A stretch of DNA of 19,024 nt from Bacteroidota bacterium (GCA_022571135.1 JACZYK010000015.1:1-19024); one strand, 5' to 3'; positions 1 through 8,324 are shown, counted from the stretch's first letter. The notes: a model not told the origin generated them from the sequence alone. Numbers and translations: made by a program.

Positions 1-1502
1 TCATCCTCGGTTTGGAGGAGCAGGATCTCAGGGATCTCAAAGACGTCTCGAGCAAGTCGGGAGGCGAGGGTATTGATTTCGATATTCGGCGTCATGGCGA
101 TGAGCCTCTCCGCCCGCTCGGCGTCTGCCTCTCTTAGAATCTGCTCCTGAAGCGCGCTGCCGCAAATCGTCTTGAGTCCCTCCGACTTGCTTACGACGCA
201 GTAGTGTTTATTGCTGTCGACAAGCGTGACGGGTTCGGTTCGATTGAGCAGTCTTGCGAGCGATCGAGCAAGCGGTCCGGCTCCGACGATAACTGTCCCG
301 GTTCGCTTCTCTAGGGTTTGAACCAGCTCTCCGCTTCGGCGCAGCCAGCCGATACCATGCTTGAGAACCACAGGGACAGCGGCTGTCGTGAGGAGCGCCA
401 TGAAGACGAGGATCGAGAAGACGCTCTGCGAGAGAATTCCCATTTCGAGCGCAATCGCGATGATGATGATGTCGACGCCTCCGCGCCCGTTCATTCCGGC
501 GCCGATAACCAGGCCTTCCCGCCAGTTGCGTGCGAGGGGGACGTAAAAAAGTGCGGTTCCGAGTGTCTTTCCAAGCACCGCGGCGGCGACGATAAGAACG
601 AAGAGTCCGAGTTGTCCTTCAAAAATGCCTAAGGAGACTTCGAATCCCGCCGTCACGAAGAAAATCGGTGTCAGAAGTCCGATCGACGTGTCCTGCACTG
701 CGTTTCTGAGGTCGCTGGCGAGCGAGCGTCCCAGCACATTCTCGCGAAGGAACAGTCCGGCTATAAATGCTCCGACAATAGCATGCAGTCCGGCAATCTG
801 GGCGAGCTCACCGAAAAGCACCGCCAGGATGAGTACGAGCGTGAAGTGAAATGGTCGACCGGTGAGGCCGGACCTGGTCATTAACCGCCCGATATAAGGA
901 AATACTTTCTGGCCGACGAAAACCGTAACGCTGAAGAAGAGGACGGCTTTTCCCAGCATCGTGGCGACGCCCATCAGTTCGAGCTCTCCGATCTCGACGA
1001 TTCCGAGTACGACGGAAAAAACGAGCAGAGAGAGAATATTGGCGATGAGTGCACCGGCCATCATCACGTGTGAAATTCGGGTGTCCAGGATCCGTAGATC
1101 CAGCAATATGCGGGAATTCACCGCCAGCGAGGTTACGCCGGCAGAAATGCCCACGACGAGTCCCACCGGATGAGAGCTTCCTAGTCCGGTAGCGGCAAAA
1201 TACCCGAGTCCAAATGGCACGAAGAATCCTGCAATGGCCGCCAGAAGCCCGGCCCAGGACGCCTGCTTCAACTCGCGGGGATCAATCTCCATGCCGATAT
1301 AGAGCATCATCAATAGAAGGCCTAGCTCCGCGAGCACGTAGAGCGCCTCGCTTCCGTGCAGTAGGCCGAGAAGCGGAGGGCCCAGCAGAATGCCGGCGAC
1401 CAGGCCTCCGAGCACAGATGGATAGCCTAGCCGGGAAGCAAGCCATCCCGCCAGCCAGGCGGCAAAGAGAACGGAGAACAGATTCAGGAAGTCGAATTCC
1501 AT
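1..1502 (-). CDS. CPA2/Kef-type cation:proton antiporter with RCK (TrkA-N) domain, 3' end outside window
   Basis: An inner-membrane monovalent cation/proton exchanger. The frame is open from the ATG at 1500-1502 to the window edge (500 codons), so the C-terminus is missing. About 390 residues are hydrophobic, starting with MEFDFLNLFSVLFAAW and a GILLGPPLLG segment typical of the first helices of this family. A GMNGRGG motif lies near residue 340 (R340), matching the conserved Arg-Gly motif of Kef/NhaP-like exchangers. From about residue 395 there is a Rossmann-type RCK domain (VIVGAGPLARSLARLL, then a VTLVDSN strand with its acidic end), which in this family binds nucleotides and gates transport. 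Odd feature: where NapA/GerN-type proteins have the essential Asp-Asp pair, this protein reads GALIANILSL, with Ala154-Asn155. It may therefore be an altered exchanger, a channel-like protein or a sensor. No good Shine-Dalgarno precedes the start, but no better upstream start was seen and the N-terminus fits the family. Confidence 0.88.
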   Translation of the reverse strand, partial: MEFDFLNLFSVLFAAWLAGWLASRLGYPSVLGGLVAGILLGPPLLGLLHGSEALYVLAELGLLLMMLYIGMEIDPRELKQASWAGLLAAIAGFFVPFGLGYFAATGLGSSHPVGLVVGISAGVTSLAVNSRILLDLRILDTRISHVMMAGALIANILSLLVFSVVLGIVEIGELELMGVATMLGKAVLFFSVTVFVGQKVFPYIGRLMTRSGLTGRPFHFTLVLILAVLFGELAQIAGLHAIVGAFIAGLFLRENVLGRSLASDLRNAVQDTSIGLLTPIFFVTAGFEVSLGIFEGQLGLFVLIVAAAVLGKTLGTALFYVPLARNWREGLVIGAGMNGRGGVDIIIIAIALEMGILSQSVFSILVFMALLTTAAVPVVLKHGIGWLRRSGELVQTLEKRTGTVIVGAGPLARSLARLLNRTEPVTLVDSNKHYCVVSKSEGLKTICGSALQEQILREADAERAERLIAMTPNIEINTLASRLARDVFEIPEILLLQTED

Positions 1503-1862
1503 GTCGGCCGAGAATACTTGTAGGGAGCCTCGGGAGAGTCAGAAATCTAGTGGTGAGAGCGGAGGCGTGTGTCGCTTTATATATCAAAAAGAGAAGAGAC
1601 GTTCCCGTCATTTCGGCCGCCTCCATTACGCGGAACGCTGATATCCTCTTAGATTATGAAGATCACACCGCTCCGTGCGGCCGTCCTCTGTATGTACGGC
1701 GCTACACCGACTTACGACGCCGGAATAAAACTGCTCAGACCACGGTAAGACGGCAAGGGTTGCTCCGAACCCATTCGGAATGGCGGGAATGCCGGACTTT
1801 CATTGCAGAGTCTGCGTGACTATTATCTCGGTTCATTCATCGAATCGTATCCAGGGAAGACC
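1503..1862. other. divergent intergenic region, no gene supported
   Basis: 360 bases separate the antiporter start (minus) from the propeller gene start (plus), so promoters for both should lie here. An AT-rich TATATA-containing stretch near 1575-1590 could serve as a -10 region for the antiporter. An ATG at 1655 opens a 30-codon plus-strand frame, but it has no ribosome binding site and no recognisable product. Longer open frames that cross this region run into the antiporter gene on the opposite strand and are GC-driven shadows. Confidence 0.5.
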
Positions 1863-2789
1863 ATGTCTAGAAATCGAATACTTAAAGTAACACGGCGTAT
1901 CGGGCCGCTTATTCTGGCAGCCCTCATTTCATTCACAGCTAATCCAGATGCCCAGGCACAGAAAATCCGCCTGGATGAGGAAAGCCCCCATGGGGCATCA
2001 ATCACGTTCCACAAGGGCATGTTCTATATCACATGGGCCGGAAACAGCGGTCGCATATACGTGATGCGCTCCGATGACGGGGTGGATTGGAGAACCAAGA
2101 TTACTCTGGATGAGAAAACCGACCAGAGCCCGGACATTACCAGCAACGGAACTCACCTGTATATCGCATGGAAAGGAGAGTCGTCCAACGCTATCTACAT
2201 CATGCGCTCGCGCGAGGGCATCGACTGGGGAAACAAGATCCGGATGGACGAAAATACGGATCGCAGGCCTTCCATCGTCGGTGTGAAAGGGCAGTTGATG
2301 CTGGCTTTCAAGGGAGACAACAGCAATCGCATCATTACGCTTCATTCCCGTGACGGTGTCGACTGGGGCCGCCGGGTCGTGACAGAGGAGACGACGAAAG
2401 ACGCCCCGACTGTTTCTGTCATGCCCGATTCGTCGACCTTCATGATCTCATGGATCGGCAGCGGAAGCAATGCGGTTTATGTCATGCAGTCGGAAGAGGG
2501 GATCGACTGGAAGAGGAAGATTAGACTTGATGAAGAGGCTTCGAGTGGACCGTCGGTCACTGCGTTCAACGGCCGCATGTACCTGACCTGGAACGGCAGG
2601 ACGAGCAAACAGATCTTCGTGATGTCTTCGCGCGACGGGATCGACTGGGGCAGACGCATTGTTCTCGACGAAAAAACCAACGAAACGCTCAAGATCGTGG
2701 GATCCGACAGCAAACTGCTTATGGTGTTCAAAGGTCTGAGCAGCAACGCCATCTATCTTATCGGCTCCAGAGACGGAATCGACTTTTAA
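1863..2789 (+). CDS. secreted six-repeat Asp-box beta-propeller protein
   Basis: A predicted exported protein of 308 residues. The ATG at 1863 is chosen because AGGGA at 1853-1857 sits five bases upstream and the protein then begins with a clean signal peptide (MSRNRILKVTRR, a hydrophobic core, cleavage after AQA near residue 32). The rest is six tandem repeats of about 46 residues. Each starts like IRLDEE or ITLDEKT, has a central aromatic strand (YITWAGNS, YIAWKGES), and ends with an Asp-box (S-x-x-G-I/V-D-W). The last repeat stops at SRDGIDF, so almost nothing exists outside the repeats. Asp-box repeats are known from sialidases and other BNR propellers, but no sialidase Arg triad or catalytic acid pattern was seen, so a binding or structural role in the periplasm or outside the cell is more likely than glycosidase activity. 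The frame could extend upstream to 1803, but that would bury the signal peptide. Confidence 0.85.
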   Translation: MSRNRILKVTRRIGPLILAALISFTANPDAQAQKIRLDEESPHGASITFHKGMFYITWAGNSGRIYVMRSDDGVDWRTKITLDEKTDQSPDITSNGTHLYIAWKGESSNAIYIMRSREGIDWGNKIRMDENTDRRPSIVGVKGQLMLAFKGDNSNRIITLHSRDGVDWGRRVVTEETTKDAPTVSVMPDSSTFMISWIGSGSNAVYVMQSEEGIDWKRKIRLDEEASSGPSVTAFNGRMYLTWNGRTSKQIFVMSSRDGIDWGRRIVLDEKTNETLKIVGSDSKLLMVFKGLSSNAIYLIGSRDGIDF

Positions 2790-2810
2790 CTTCACTGTCG
2801 GCTTCCCACC

Positions 2811-2868
2811 GGAAGGAGGGTGAATGGCAGTATTACGGACCGGAGACGCAGATAATCCCGGTCGCTGA
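2811..2868 (+). promoter_or_regulatory. strong orphan Shine-Dalgarno with 14-codon ORF
   Basis: GGAAGGAGGG at 2811-2820 is one of the best ribosome binding sites in the window and lies three bases before an ATG at 2824. That ATG opens only 14 codons (MAVLRTGDADNPGR) before a TGA at 2866-2868. A second frame across the same DNA stays open to about 2970 and reads protein-like (EGEWQYYGPETQIIPV), without a recognised family. This may be a leader peptide of the downstream propeller gene, or the start of a decayed small gene with a frameshift just after its start. The 258-base gap to the next gene holds nothing else I can support. Confidence 0.3.
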
Positions 2869-3047
2869 TCGTCACGAGTATCGCGAACGAAAAGGGCTGC
2901 CGGAGCGATCGATGGCCGGGCTACTGACGGGTCTGCGAAGAATACCCGACTCCGGGCCCTCTACCGGATAGTCGTTAACCCGTGGCCTACTATTCACGGC
3001 TCTCGGCCGCGTAATTTCGCATCCTGCTGGATCTTAGAGGACGTCAT

Positions 3048-6000
3048 ATGACTGACTGGAATCGGAGACGCATGCGCACCGCTGCGAAGGGACTCGTGAT
3101 TGCACTCGGGTTCTCGATCGGATTCAGCCCGGATACGGTTGCTCAGGAAAGAGAAAGTGATGGCAACGTCATTTTCGACGAAGCATTTTTTGATGGATTG
3201 GATTTCCGGATGATTGGTCCCTCGCGCGGCGGGCGCGTGACCGCGGTGGCCGGACACCGTGATCAACCCCGGACCTTCTACATGGGTGCCACGGGAGGTG
3301 GCGTGTGGAAAACGACCGACAGCGGGGCGAGTTGGAGAAATATCTCGGACGGCTACTTCGAAACCGCTTCGATCGGATCGATCGACGTGGCCGACAGCGA
3401 TCCGGATATCATCTACGTCGGTACGGGTTCGGATGGAATACGCAGTAACGTGATTGTCGGAAGAGGTGTCTACAAGTCCACCGACGGCGGCGAGACCTGG
3501 TCCTTTCTTGGGCTCAGAGATACGGGTCAGATCGGCGCTGTCGTCATCTATCCGACGAATCCCGAGGTCGTCTACGTAGCTGCACTGGGTAGCCCGTTCG
3601 GGCCTAATCCCGATCGAGGCGTCTATAAAACTACAGACGGCGGGCAGACCTGGGCCCACGTACTGTACGTATCCGACAGAACGGGCGCCATCGATCTGGA
3701 ACTCAATCCCGCTAATCCGGACGAAGTCTATGCGGCGCTCTGGACGGCTGAGCGAAAACCATGGACCATCATAAGCGGGGCGGCGGAAGAAGACGGCTTT
3801 TATAAGTCGGTCGACGGCGGGGCCAACTGGAAAAAGGTCGAAGCGGGCCTGCCACAGGGGCTGATCGGCAAAATTGATCTGGCAGTCACGCCTGCCGACC
3901 CCAGCCGTATTTACGCGCTCGTCGAGGCACCCATTGAAGAGGAAGGGCTTTACAGGTCCAACGACCGCGGAGACTCCTGGCGTCTTATCAACGATCAGCG
4001 GGGCATAATGAACCGCCCGTTCTATTACACCAACGTAGACGCCGACCCAACAGATGCCGATGTCTTGTACATTAACAATGAGAGGTTCTATAAGTCTACC
4101 GACGCGGGAGAGACTTTTCAGCGGCGATCCACGCCCCACGGCGACAACCACGACATGTGGATCAATCCTGATAATCCGGAGATCATGATCCAGTCGAACG
4201 ACGGTGGGGCAAATGTGACGCTGGACGGCGGAGAAACTTGGTCAACCCAGAGAAACCAGCCTACGGCCGAACTCTATCAGGTCCATGTAGACGATCGTTT
4301 TCCTTACTGGGTGTACGCGGGACAGCAGGACAATTCCACCATCGCCGTACCCAGCCTTGCTCCCGGCGGACGTGCCGGCGGAGCGACGGCGTACTGGGAA
4401 ACCATCGGCGGGTGTGAGACTGGTCCCGCCGTGCCGCGCCCTGGCAATGCCGATATTGTCTACAGCAATTGCAAGGGTCGTTTCGGTAGATACAACCGCG
4501 TTACGGGCCAGGAGCAGCAGTATTACGTCGGAGCAGTGAATCTATATGGGCGGAATCCGTCCGAATTACCCTATAGATTCCAGCGCGTAGCGCCCATCGA
4601 AGTCTCGCCGCACAATCCGGATGTCATCTATCACGGTTCGCAGTTCGTACACCGGACAAAGGACGAAGGGAAGACGTGGGAGACCATCAGTCCGGATCTC
4701 ACCGCTTTCCGGCACGAGAGACAGATGGTCTCCGGAGGGCCGATCACGAGAGATATTACGGGTGAAGAGCACTACTCCGCGCTCTACGTCATCGAGGAGT
4801 CTCCGCTCGAACGGGGAGTCATCTGGACCGGATCGAACGACGGTCCCGTTCACGTGACGCGCGACGACGGCGAGTCGTGGACGGATGTCACGCCGCCGGC
4901 AATGCCACCCGAGGGCCGGATCCAGAGTATCGAACCTTCACCCCACCGGCCGGGCAAGGTCTACATCGCGGGGTATCGCTACCTGCTCAACGATTTCCAC
5001 CCCTATATCTACAGAACGACGGACTACGGGGAGACCTGGACGCATCTCACCGACGGCACAAACGGCATTCCTTCGGATTACACCACGCGCGTTGTCCGCG
5101 AGGATCCGGATCGGGAAGGGCTTCTCTACGCAGGGACGGATTTCGGCCTGTTTATCTCCTTCGACGACGGACTACACTGGCAGTCGTTCCAACTGGACCT
5201 TCCCGTAACACCCGTAACCGATATCAAGGTGCATCGGCAGGACCTCGTACTTTCTACGATGGGGCGCTCATTCTGGATTCTGGACGATCTGACGAGACTG
5301 CATCAACTGACCGATGAGATTGTAGATACCGACCGCCATTTCTTCCGGCCCCGGGATACATACCGCTTTCGTGGTGGTGGGGGACGAGGAAGCGCGACCG
5401 ATCCGGAGTATCCGTTGTCCGGCGTTCGACTGGATTATTTCCTGGCCTCGGCGGAAGAGGGAATCAAACTGGAGATTCTTGATTCCTCGGGATCCGTAAT
5501 CCGGGAGATCAAGGTCGATACCGGGGAGGACGAGGAAAGACAGGCGCAGGGGATGCGGGGACCCGTTTCGTTCGGAGGTCGCCGCGCCGGTTTGAGCGGT
5601 AAAGCGGGAATGCACCGATTCATATGGGATATGCGTCATACTGGAGCGCTCGACCAGGAGGGCGATCCCGGCCGTGGACCCCTCGCAGTACCGGGCACAT
5701 ACCAGGCAAAGTTGACCGCCGGAGACTGGAGCGAGACGCGGTCTTTCGAAGTACTCGTGGATCCACGCGTTGCAGCCGACGGGGTCACCAAATCCGACCT
5801 GGAAGCTCAACTGGCTTTTAATCTCATGCTTCGTGGGACCATGACGGACGCCAATCAAACGATGGCAAGGGTCGAGAAGATTAGAAAATCTATCGCCGAC
5901 CTGGTCAAGCAGGAAAACGTGGTCGCGCTGGAAATCGAAGAGGGCTTGGACCGGGTGACGGCCGCGATGGAGACCGACAAGACCGACAGTTATCCGCCGC

Positions 6001-6179
6001 CGATGCTGCTCAGCATGATTGACTATCTATCCGAGATGACGTCGAGGGCGGATCAGAGACCCGGGCAGGATGCGTACGTTCGATTTGAACAACTGCGCGA
6101 AGAATTGGACGGTCTCAGTGATATCGTTGACAACCTGGAGAGCCGTGCCGGGCTTCTGGTCTTGCCGGCGACGGAATGA
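3048..6179 (+). CDS. secreted VPS10/BNR-repeat (sortilin-like) propeller protein, glycosyl-hydrolase-like
   Basis: A predicted exported protein of 1043 residues. The start is supported by AGAGGA six bases upstream and a signal peptide (MTDWNRRRMR, then a hydrophobic stretch, end near TVAQE). The mature N-terminus has the GPSRGGRVTAVAGH and GATGGGVWKTTDSGASW signatures of this bacterial VPS10/BNR family. At least eleven Asp-boxes follow (TDGGETW, TDGGQTW, VDGGANW, NDRGDSW, LDGGETW, KDEGKTWE, RDDGESW, TDYGETW, FDDGLHW), spread over about residues 85-720, consistent with two large propellers. About residues 760-900 form a FlgD/Fn3-like beta domain (HRFIWDMRHTG, VPGTYQAKLT), and the last ~140 residues are helical. 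Homologues are often called glycosyl hydrolases or sortilin-like, but activity is unproven; a role in binding or processing extracellular polymers or peptides is inference. It follows another Asp-box protein on the same strand, which may indicate a shared role. Confidence 0.9.
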   Translation: MTDWNRRRMRTAAKGLVIALGFSIGFSPDTVAQERESDGNVIFDEAFFDGLDFRMIGPSRGGRVTAVAGHRDQPRTFYMGATGGGVWKTTDSGASWRNISDGYFETASIGSIDVADSDPDIIYVGTGSDGIRSNVIVGRGVYKSTDGGETWSFLGLRDTGQIGAVVIYPTNPEVVYVAALGSPFGPNPDRGVYKTTDGGQTWAHVLYVSDRTGAIDLELNPANPDEVYAALWTAERKPWTIISGAAEEDGFYKSVDGGANWKKVEAGLPQGLIGKIDLAVTPADPSRIYALVEAPIEEEGLYRSNDRGDSWRLINDQRGIMNRPFYYTNVDADPTDADVLYINNERFYKSTDAGETFQRRSTPHGDNHDMWINPDNPEIMIQSNDGGANVTLDGGETWSTQRNQPTAELYQVHVDDRFPYWVYAGQQDNSTIAVPSLAPGGRAGGATAYWETIGGCETGPAVPRPGNADIVYSNCKGRFGRYNRVTGQEQQYYVGAVNLYGRNPSELPYRFQRVAPIEVSPHNPDVIYHGSQFVHRTKDEGKTWETISPDLTAFRHERQMVSGGPITRDITGEEHYSALYVIEESPLERGVIWTGSNDGPVHVTRDDGESWTDVTPPAMPPEGRIQSIEPSPHRPGKVYIAGYRYLLNDFHPYIYRTTDYGETWTHLTDGTNGIPSDYTTRVVREDPDREGLLYAGTDFGLFISFDDGLHWQSFQLDLPVTPVTDIKVHRQDLVLSTMGRSFWILDDLTRLHQLTDEIVDTDRHFFRPRDTYRFRGGGGRGSATDPEYPLSGVRLDYFLASAEEGIKLEILDSSGSVIREIKVDTGEDEERQAQGMRGPVSFGGRRAGLSGKAGMHRFIWDMRHTGALDQEGDPGRGPLAVPGTYQAKLTAGDWSETRSFEVLVDPRVAADGVTKSDLEAQLAFNLMLRGTMTDANQTMARVEKIRKSIADLVKQENVVALEIEEGLDRVTAAMETDKTDSYPPPMLLSMIDYLSEMTSRADQRPGQDAYVRFEQLREELDGLSDIVDNLESRAGLLVLPATE

Positions 6180-6210
6180 GGGCGGTTGTTTTGGAGCGGC
6201 CGAATGCGAG

Positions 6211-6318
6211 AGCGGCGGCCCGCTCATATATGTCGTTCCGGATCTTGTAGTCGTCACGGGGCAGGGTTCGCCGATTCGCAAAACAGGCGCGACTTTGATA
6301 GATTCCGCCCACCCATAA
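6211..6318 (+). pseudogene. possible stranded C-terminus of a beta-lactamase-like serine hydrolase
   Basis: Between the VPS10 protein and the DUF6526 gene, one frame ending at TAA 6316-6318 reads GGPLIYVVPDLVVVTGQGSP. This resembles the C-terminal strand motif of serine beta-lactamase-like (PF00144) hydrolases, GGQ-x-I-x-V-V-P-D-L-D-x-V-V-V-x-T-G. No catalytic part exists upstream in any frame, because the DNA before it codes for the end of the VPS10 protein. If real it is a remnant left by a deletion. The match is short and made from memory, so chance is possible. Confidence 0.3.
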
Positions 6319-6336
6319 AAACCCCTAGAAATATAT

Positions 6337-6771
6337 ATGGCTGATCAGCAAAATTATTCAAACCACCGCCGAATGGTTCCCGCCTACCACTATTTCACTT
6401 TTGCGTTGATCGTAGCGACGTTTATGGGCGCCTGCATCAATTTGTTCAAGTCCATGGGCGGAGAAGGGATCTACAGTGCTTCTCTGATCCTTGCGATGAG
6501 TGTAGCGGTAGGTATGTGTTTCTTCTTCATGCGGATTTTTGCTCTCAAAGCCCAGGACAGGGCGATTCGGGCAGAAGAAAATCTCCGCAACTTCGCCCGG
6601 ACGGGAACTCTCCTCGACTCGCGCCTCGATATCCGCCAGATCATCGGACTGCGGTTTGCCTCCGACGGTGAGTACGATGAGCTTTCGACCCGTGCCGCAT
6701 CGGAGGGCATGAGCGAGGTCGACATCAAGAAGGCGATTCGAACCTGGAAGGCGGACAACTATCGCGCGTAG
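6337..6771 (+). CDS. DUF6526 family membrane protein
   Basis: A 144-residue inner-membrane protein of unknown function. It opens with QNYSNHRRMVPAYHY, the N-terminal pattern I associate with DUF6526, followed by two transmembrane helices (about residues 17-36 and 46-66). The cytosolic C-terminal part is charged and helical (ALKAQDRAIRAEENLR, LDIRQIIGLRF) and ends IKKAIRTWKADNYRA, also typical of the family. Length fits. No clear Shine-Dalgarno precedes the ATG; the upstream 20 bases are AT-rich (CCTAGAAATATAT). It lies alone between a propeller gene and a convergent peptidase gene, so context gives no function. Confidence 0.82.
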   Translation: MADQQNYSNHRRMVPAYHYFTFALIVATFMGACINLFKSMGGEGIYSASLILAMSVAVGMCFFFMRIFALKAQDRAIRAEENLRNFARTGTLLDSRLDIRQIIGLRFASDGEYDELSTRAASEGMSEVDIKKAIRTWKADNYRA

Positions 6772-6801
6772 CCGTGACGGAGCAGGAGGACAGATAGCTC
6801 T

Positions 6802-6825
6802 GCGGGTGTGGCGCCACCACCCTGC
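6802..6825. terminator. candidate bidirectional hairpin between convergent genes
   Basis: The 77-base gap between the convergent DUF6526 and M20 genes contains a GC-rich imperfect inverted repeat: GGGTG and TGGC on the left pair with GCCA and CACCC on the right, extended by GC/GC with single-base bulges. There is no T-run on either side, so intrinsic termination is uncertain, but position and symmetry suit a shared transcript end. Confidence 0.3.
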
Positions 6826-6848
6826 CGATTACGCTTCTGAGCGGCAGA

Positions 6849-8168
6849 TCAGTCCATTCCCTCAATCTCCGTCAGCCGGTGCATGAGCACGGCGGCCCGT
6901 TTCGTCTGTGCCGGCAACCAGCGCAGATCGGCGGTTTCGTCCACCGTGTGCGAACCGTCTCCCATCATACCGAGGCCGTCGAGAGCCATCTCTACAAGCC
7001 CGGTCGTAAAGGAGATGTCGGCCGCTCCGGCAGCCCCCGGATCTACAGCCGTCATGGGTCCGAATCCCAGATCCTGGCTGACCTTACTAAGCATTTCCAG
7101 CAGCCGGTAGTTTCCCTCGGTTGGAGCCATCGGCGGGTAACTGTCGGCGAACTCGATATTGGCAAGAGCGTGGGGTAGCGTCTGGGCGACAATCGCGCGC
7201 ATCTTTTCTTTGGCGGCTTCCCTCTGCTCCGGAGATATGGTTCTCAGGTCGCCGGTGACCACTGTGTGCTCAGCGATCACGTTGGTTTTTCCGAACGCTG
7301 TTCCTCTTGACTCGGATTCATCGAAATCGACGCTCGTGCCCCCCAAAATCAGTCCGGGGCTGAATGTGAGGTACTGCTCGCCCACGAGTTCTTCCTGAAA
7401 TCTGTTAAGAATGCGCGCTGCCTCGTATATCGCCCCGAATCCGATTTCATCCTTGAAAATGATCGATGAGTGGGCCGGTTTGGCCTGCACGTCCAGCCGC
7501 CAGCCTGTAAACCCGCGCCGGGCCACCACGGCGGTCGTCGGCTTATCATCTCCGCTCTCGAATGCGATCGCGTAATCGGCAGCGTCGGCGGCCTGGCGAA
7601 GCGCTTGACGGGCGGTGTCGAGGGGGCGCCCGGACGATTCTTCGTCGCCAATTAAAACCACGGTCACCGTCATCTCGTCAAGGACTCCGGCATCGGCCAG
7701 TGCCCGGATGGATTCGACGATAATGACATTGCCTCCCTTCATGTCCGTCACGCCAGGTCCTCTGGCCGTCGAGTCGCTCAGCGCTTCATACTTCTGAAAC
7801 GAGCTGTCTTGTTCGAAAACCGTATCAAGATGACCGATCATGAGGATGTGTGGGCCGTTGCCCGCCCGTGTCGAAATCAGATGCCCGGCTCTTCCAAACG
7901 CCTCCCCCGGTTCCCAACGCGACTCAAAACCCAGTTCGCTGAAAACAGCATCGAAGAGGCGTCCGACTTCCCGAACGCCCTCGAAATTCAGCGATCCGCT
8001 GTTGATGTTAACGCTTCGTTCCAGCAGATCGAGCGCCAGGTGGCTGTTCGCGTCGACATGACGTACAATTTCTTGCTCGGTTTCAGAGAGCGCTTGCTGC
8101 GCGGAGGCGGGCTCGCCGGCCAGAAATGGAATCAGGGCGATAGACAGAAGGCGGAGGAATGTGCGCAT
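6849..8168 (-). CDS. secreted M20 family metallopeptidase (carboxypeptidase G2-like)
   Basis: A zinc-dependent exopeptidase, probably removing C-terminal amino acids such as glutamate from peptides or conjugates in the periplasm. The ATG at 8166-8168 is chosen because it yields a signal peptide (MRTFLRLLSIALIPFLAGEP, cleavage after ASA) and a TATAAT lies just upstream; the frame can extend to 8312, but the extra 48 residues look non-coding. The 439-residue product carries the two-metal site of the family: HLDTV (H113, D115), GPGVTDMKGG (D142), GDEESSG (catalytic E176, metal E177), FESGD (E204) and GDGSHTVDE (H407). Spacing closely follows carboxypeptidase G2 (H112, D141, E175/E176, E200, H385). 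Residues about 215-330 form the dimerisation domain, including KPAHSS. It is convergent with the DUF6526 gene and divergent from a small regulator gene. Substrate is not predictable from sequence. Confidence 0.92.
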   Translation of the reverse strand: MRTFLRLLSIALIPFLAGEPASAQQALSETEQEIVRHVDANSHLALDLLERSVNINSGSLNFEGVREVGRLFDAVFSELGFESRWEPGEAFGRAGHLISTRAGNGPHILMIGHLDTVFEQDSSFQKYEALSDSTARGPGVTDMKGGNVIIVESIRALADAGVLDEMTVTVVLIGDEESSGRPLDTARQALRQAADAADYAIAFESGDDKPTTAVVARRGFTGWRLDVQAKPAHSSIIFKDEIGFGAIYEAARILNRFQEELVGEQYLTFSPGLILGGTSVDFDESESRGTAFGKTNVIAEHTVVTGDLRTISPEQREAAKEKMRAIVAQTLPHALANIEFADSYPPMAPTEGNYRLLEMLSKVSQDLGFGPMTAVDPGAAGAADISFTTGLVEMALDGLGMMGDGSHTVDETADLRWLPAQTKRAAVLMHRLTEIEGMD

Positions 8169-8178
8169 GGACCTGGAG

Positions 8179-8184
8179 ATTATA
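8179..8184 (-). promoter_or_regulatory. candidate -10 element of the M20 peptidase gene
   Basis: On the minus strand a perfect TATAAT lies ten bases before the ATG at 8168. Transcription starting 6-7 bases downstream would give a nearly leaderless mRNA, and no good ribosome binding site is present, which agrees. No convincing -35 box was found at 16-18 bases, so this is tentative. Confidence 0.28.
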
Positions 8185-8308
8185 CCCGTTAGAACGCGTG
8201 AACCTACGACAGGTCGCATATCCCAATCAACGGATTCCCGGCGTGAGTGGTTGATAAATACCGATTCGGCCTGCAGTTCAAAGGAAAAATAGTAATCCAT
8301 ATAATTAG

Positions 8309-8324
8309 CCATATATTAATATGG
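8309..8324. promoter_or_regulatory. AT-rich palindrome, candidate operator of the RHH regulator
   Basis: CCATAT-ATTA-ATATGG is a perfect inverted repeat with six-base arms, extended imperfectly on both sides (AATTAG to the left, TTATTA to the right). It stands in the most AT-rich stretch of the window, about 60 bases before the start of the ribbon-helix-helix gene and about 140 bases before the divergent peptidase gene. RHH proteins commonly bind short inverted repeats at their own promoters, so autoregulation is a reasonable inference. Confidence 0.4.

Noticed and set aside
1214..1819. Plus-strand frame of 201 codons overlapping the antiporter start and the spacer
   Set aside because: The antiporter on the minus strand has coherent helices and motifs over the shared part; the plus frame is Arg/Pro-rich and has no family signature.
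2994..4151. Long minus-strand open frame (385 codons) opposite the VPS10/BNR gene
   Set aside because: It is the antisense of a clearly recognisable Asp-box propeller with signal peptide and ribosome binding site; its own product has no signatures and its openness follows from GC-rich codon use.
6201..6230. GC-rich hairpin GAGCGG-CGGC-CCGCTC as a terminator of the VPS10 gene
   Set aside because: No T-run follows (next bases are ATATATGTCG), and the sequence is better explained as part of the possible hydrolase remnant; too weak to list.
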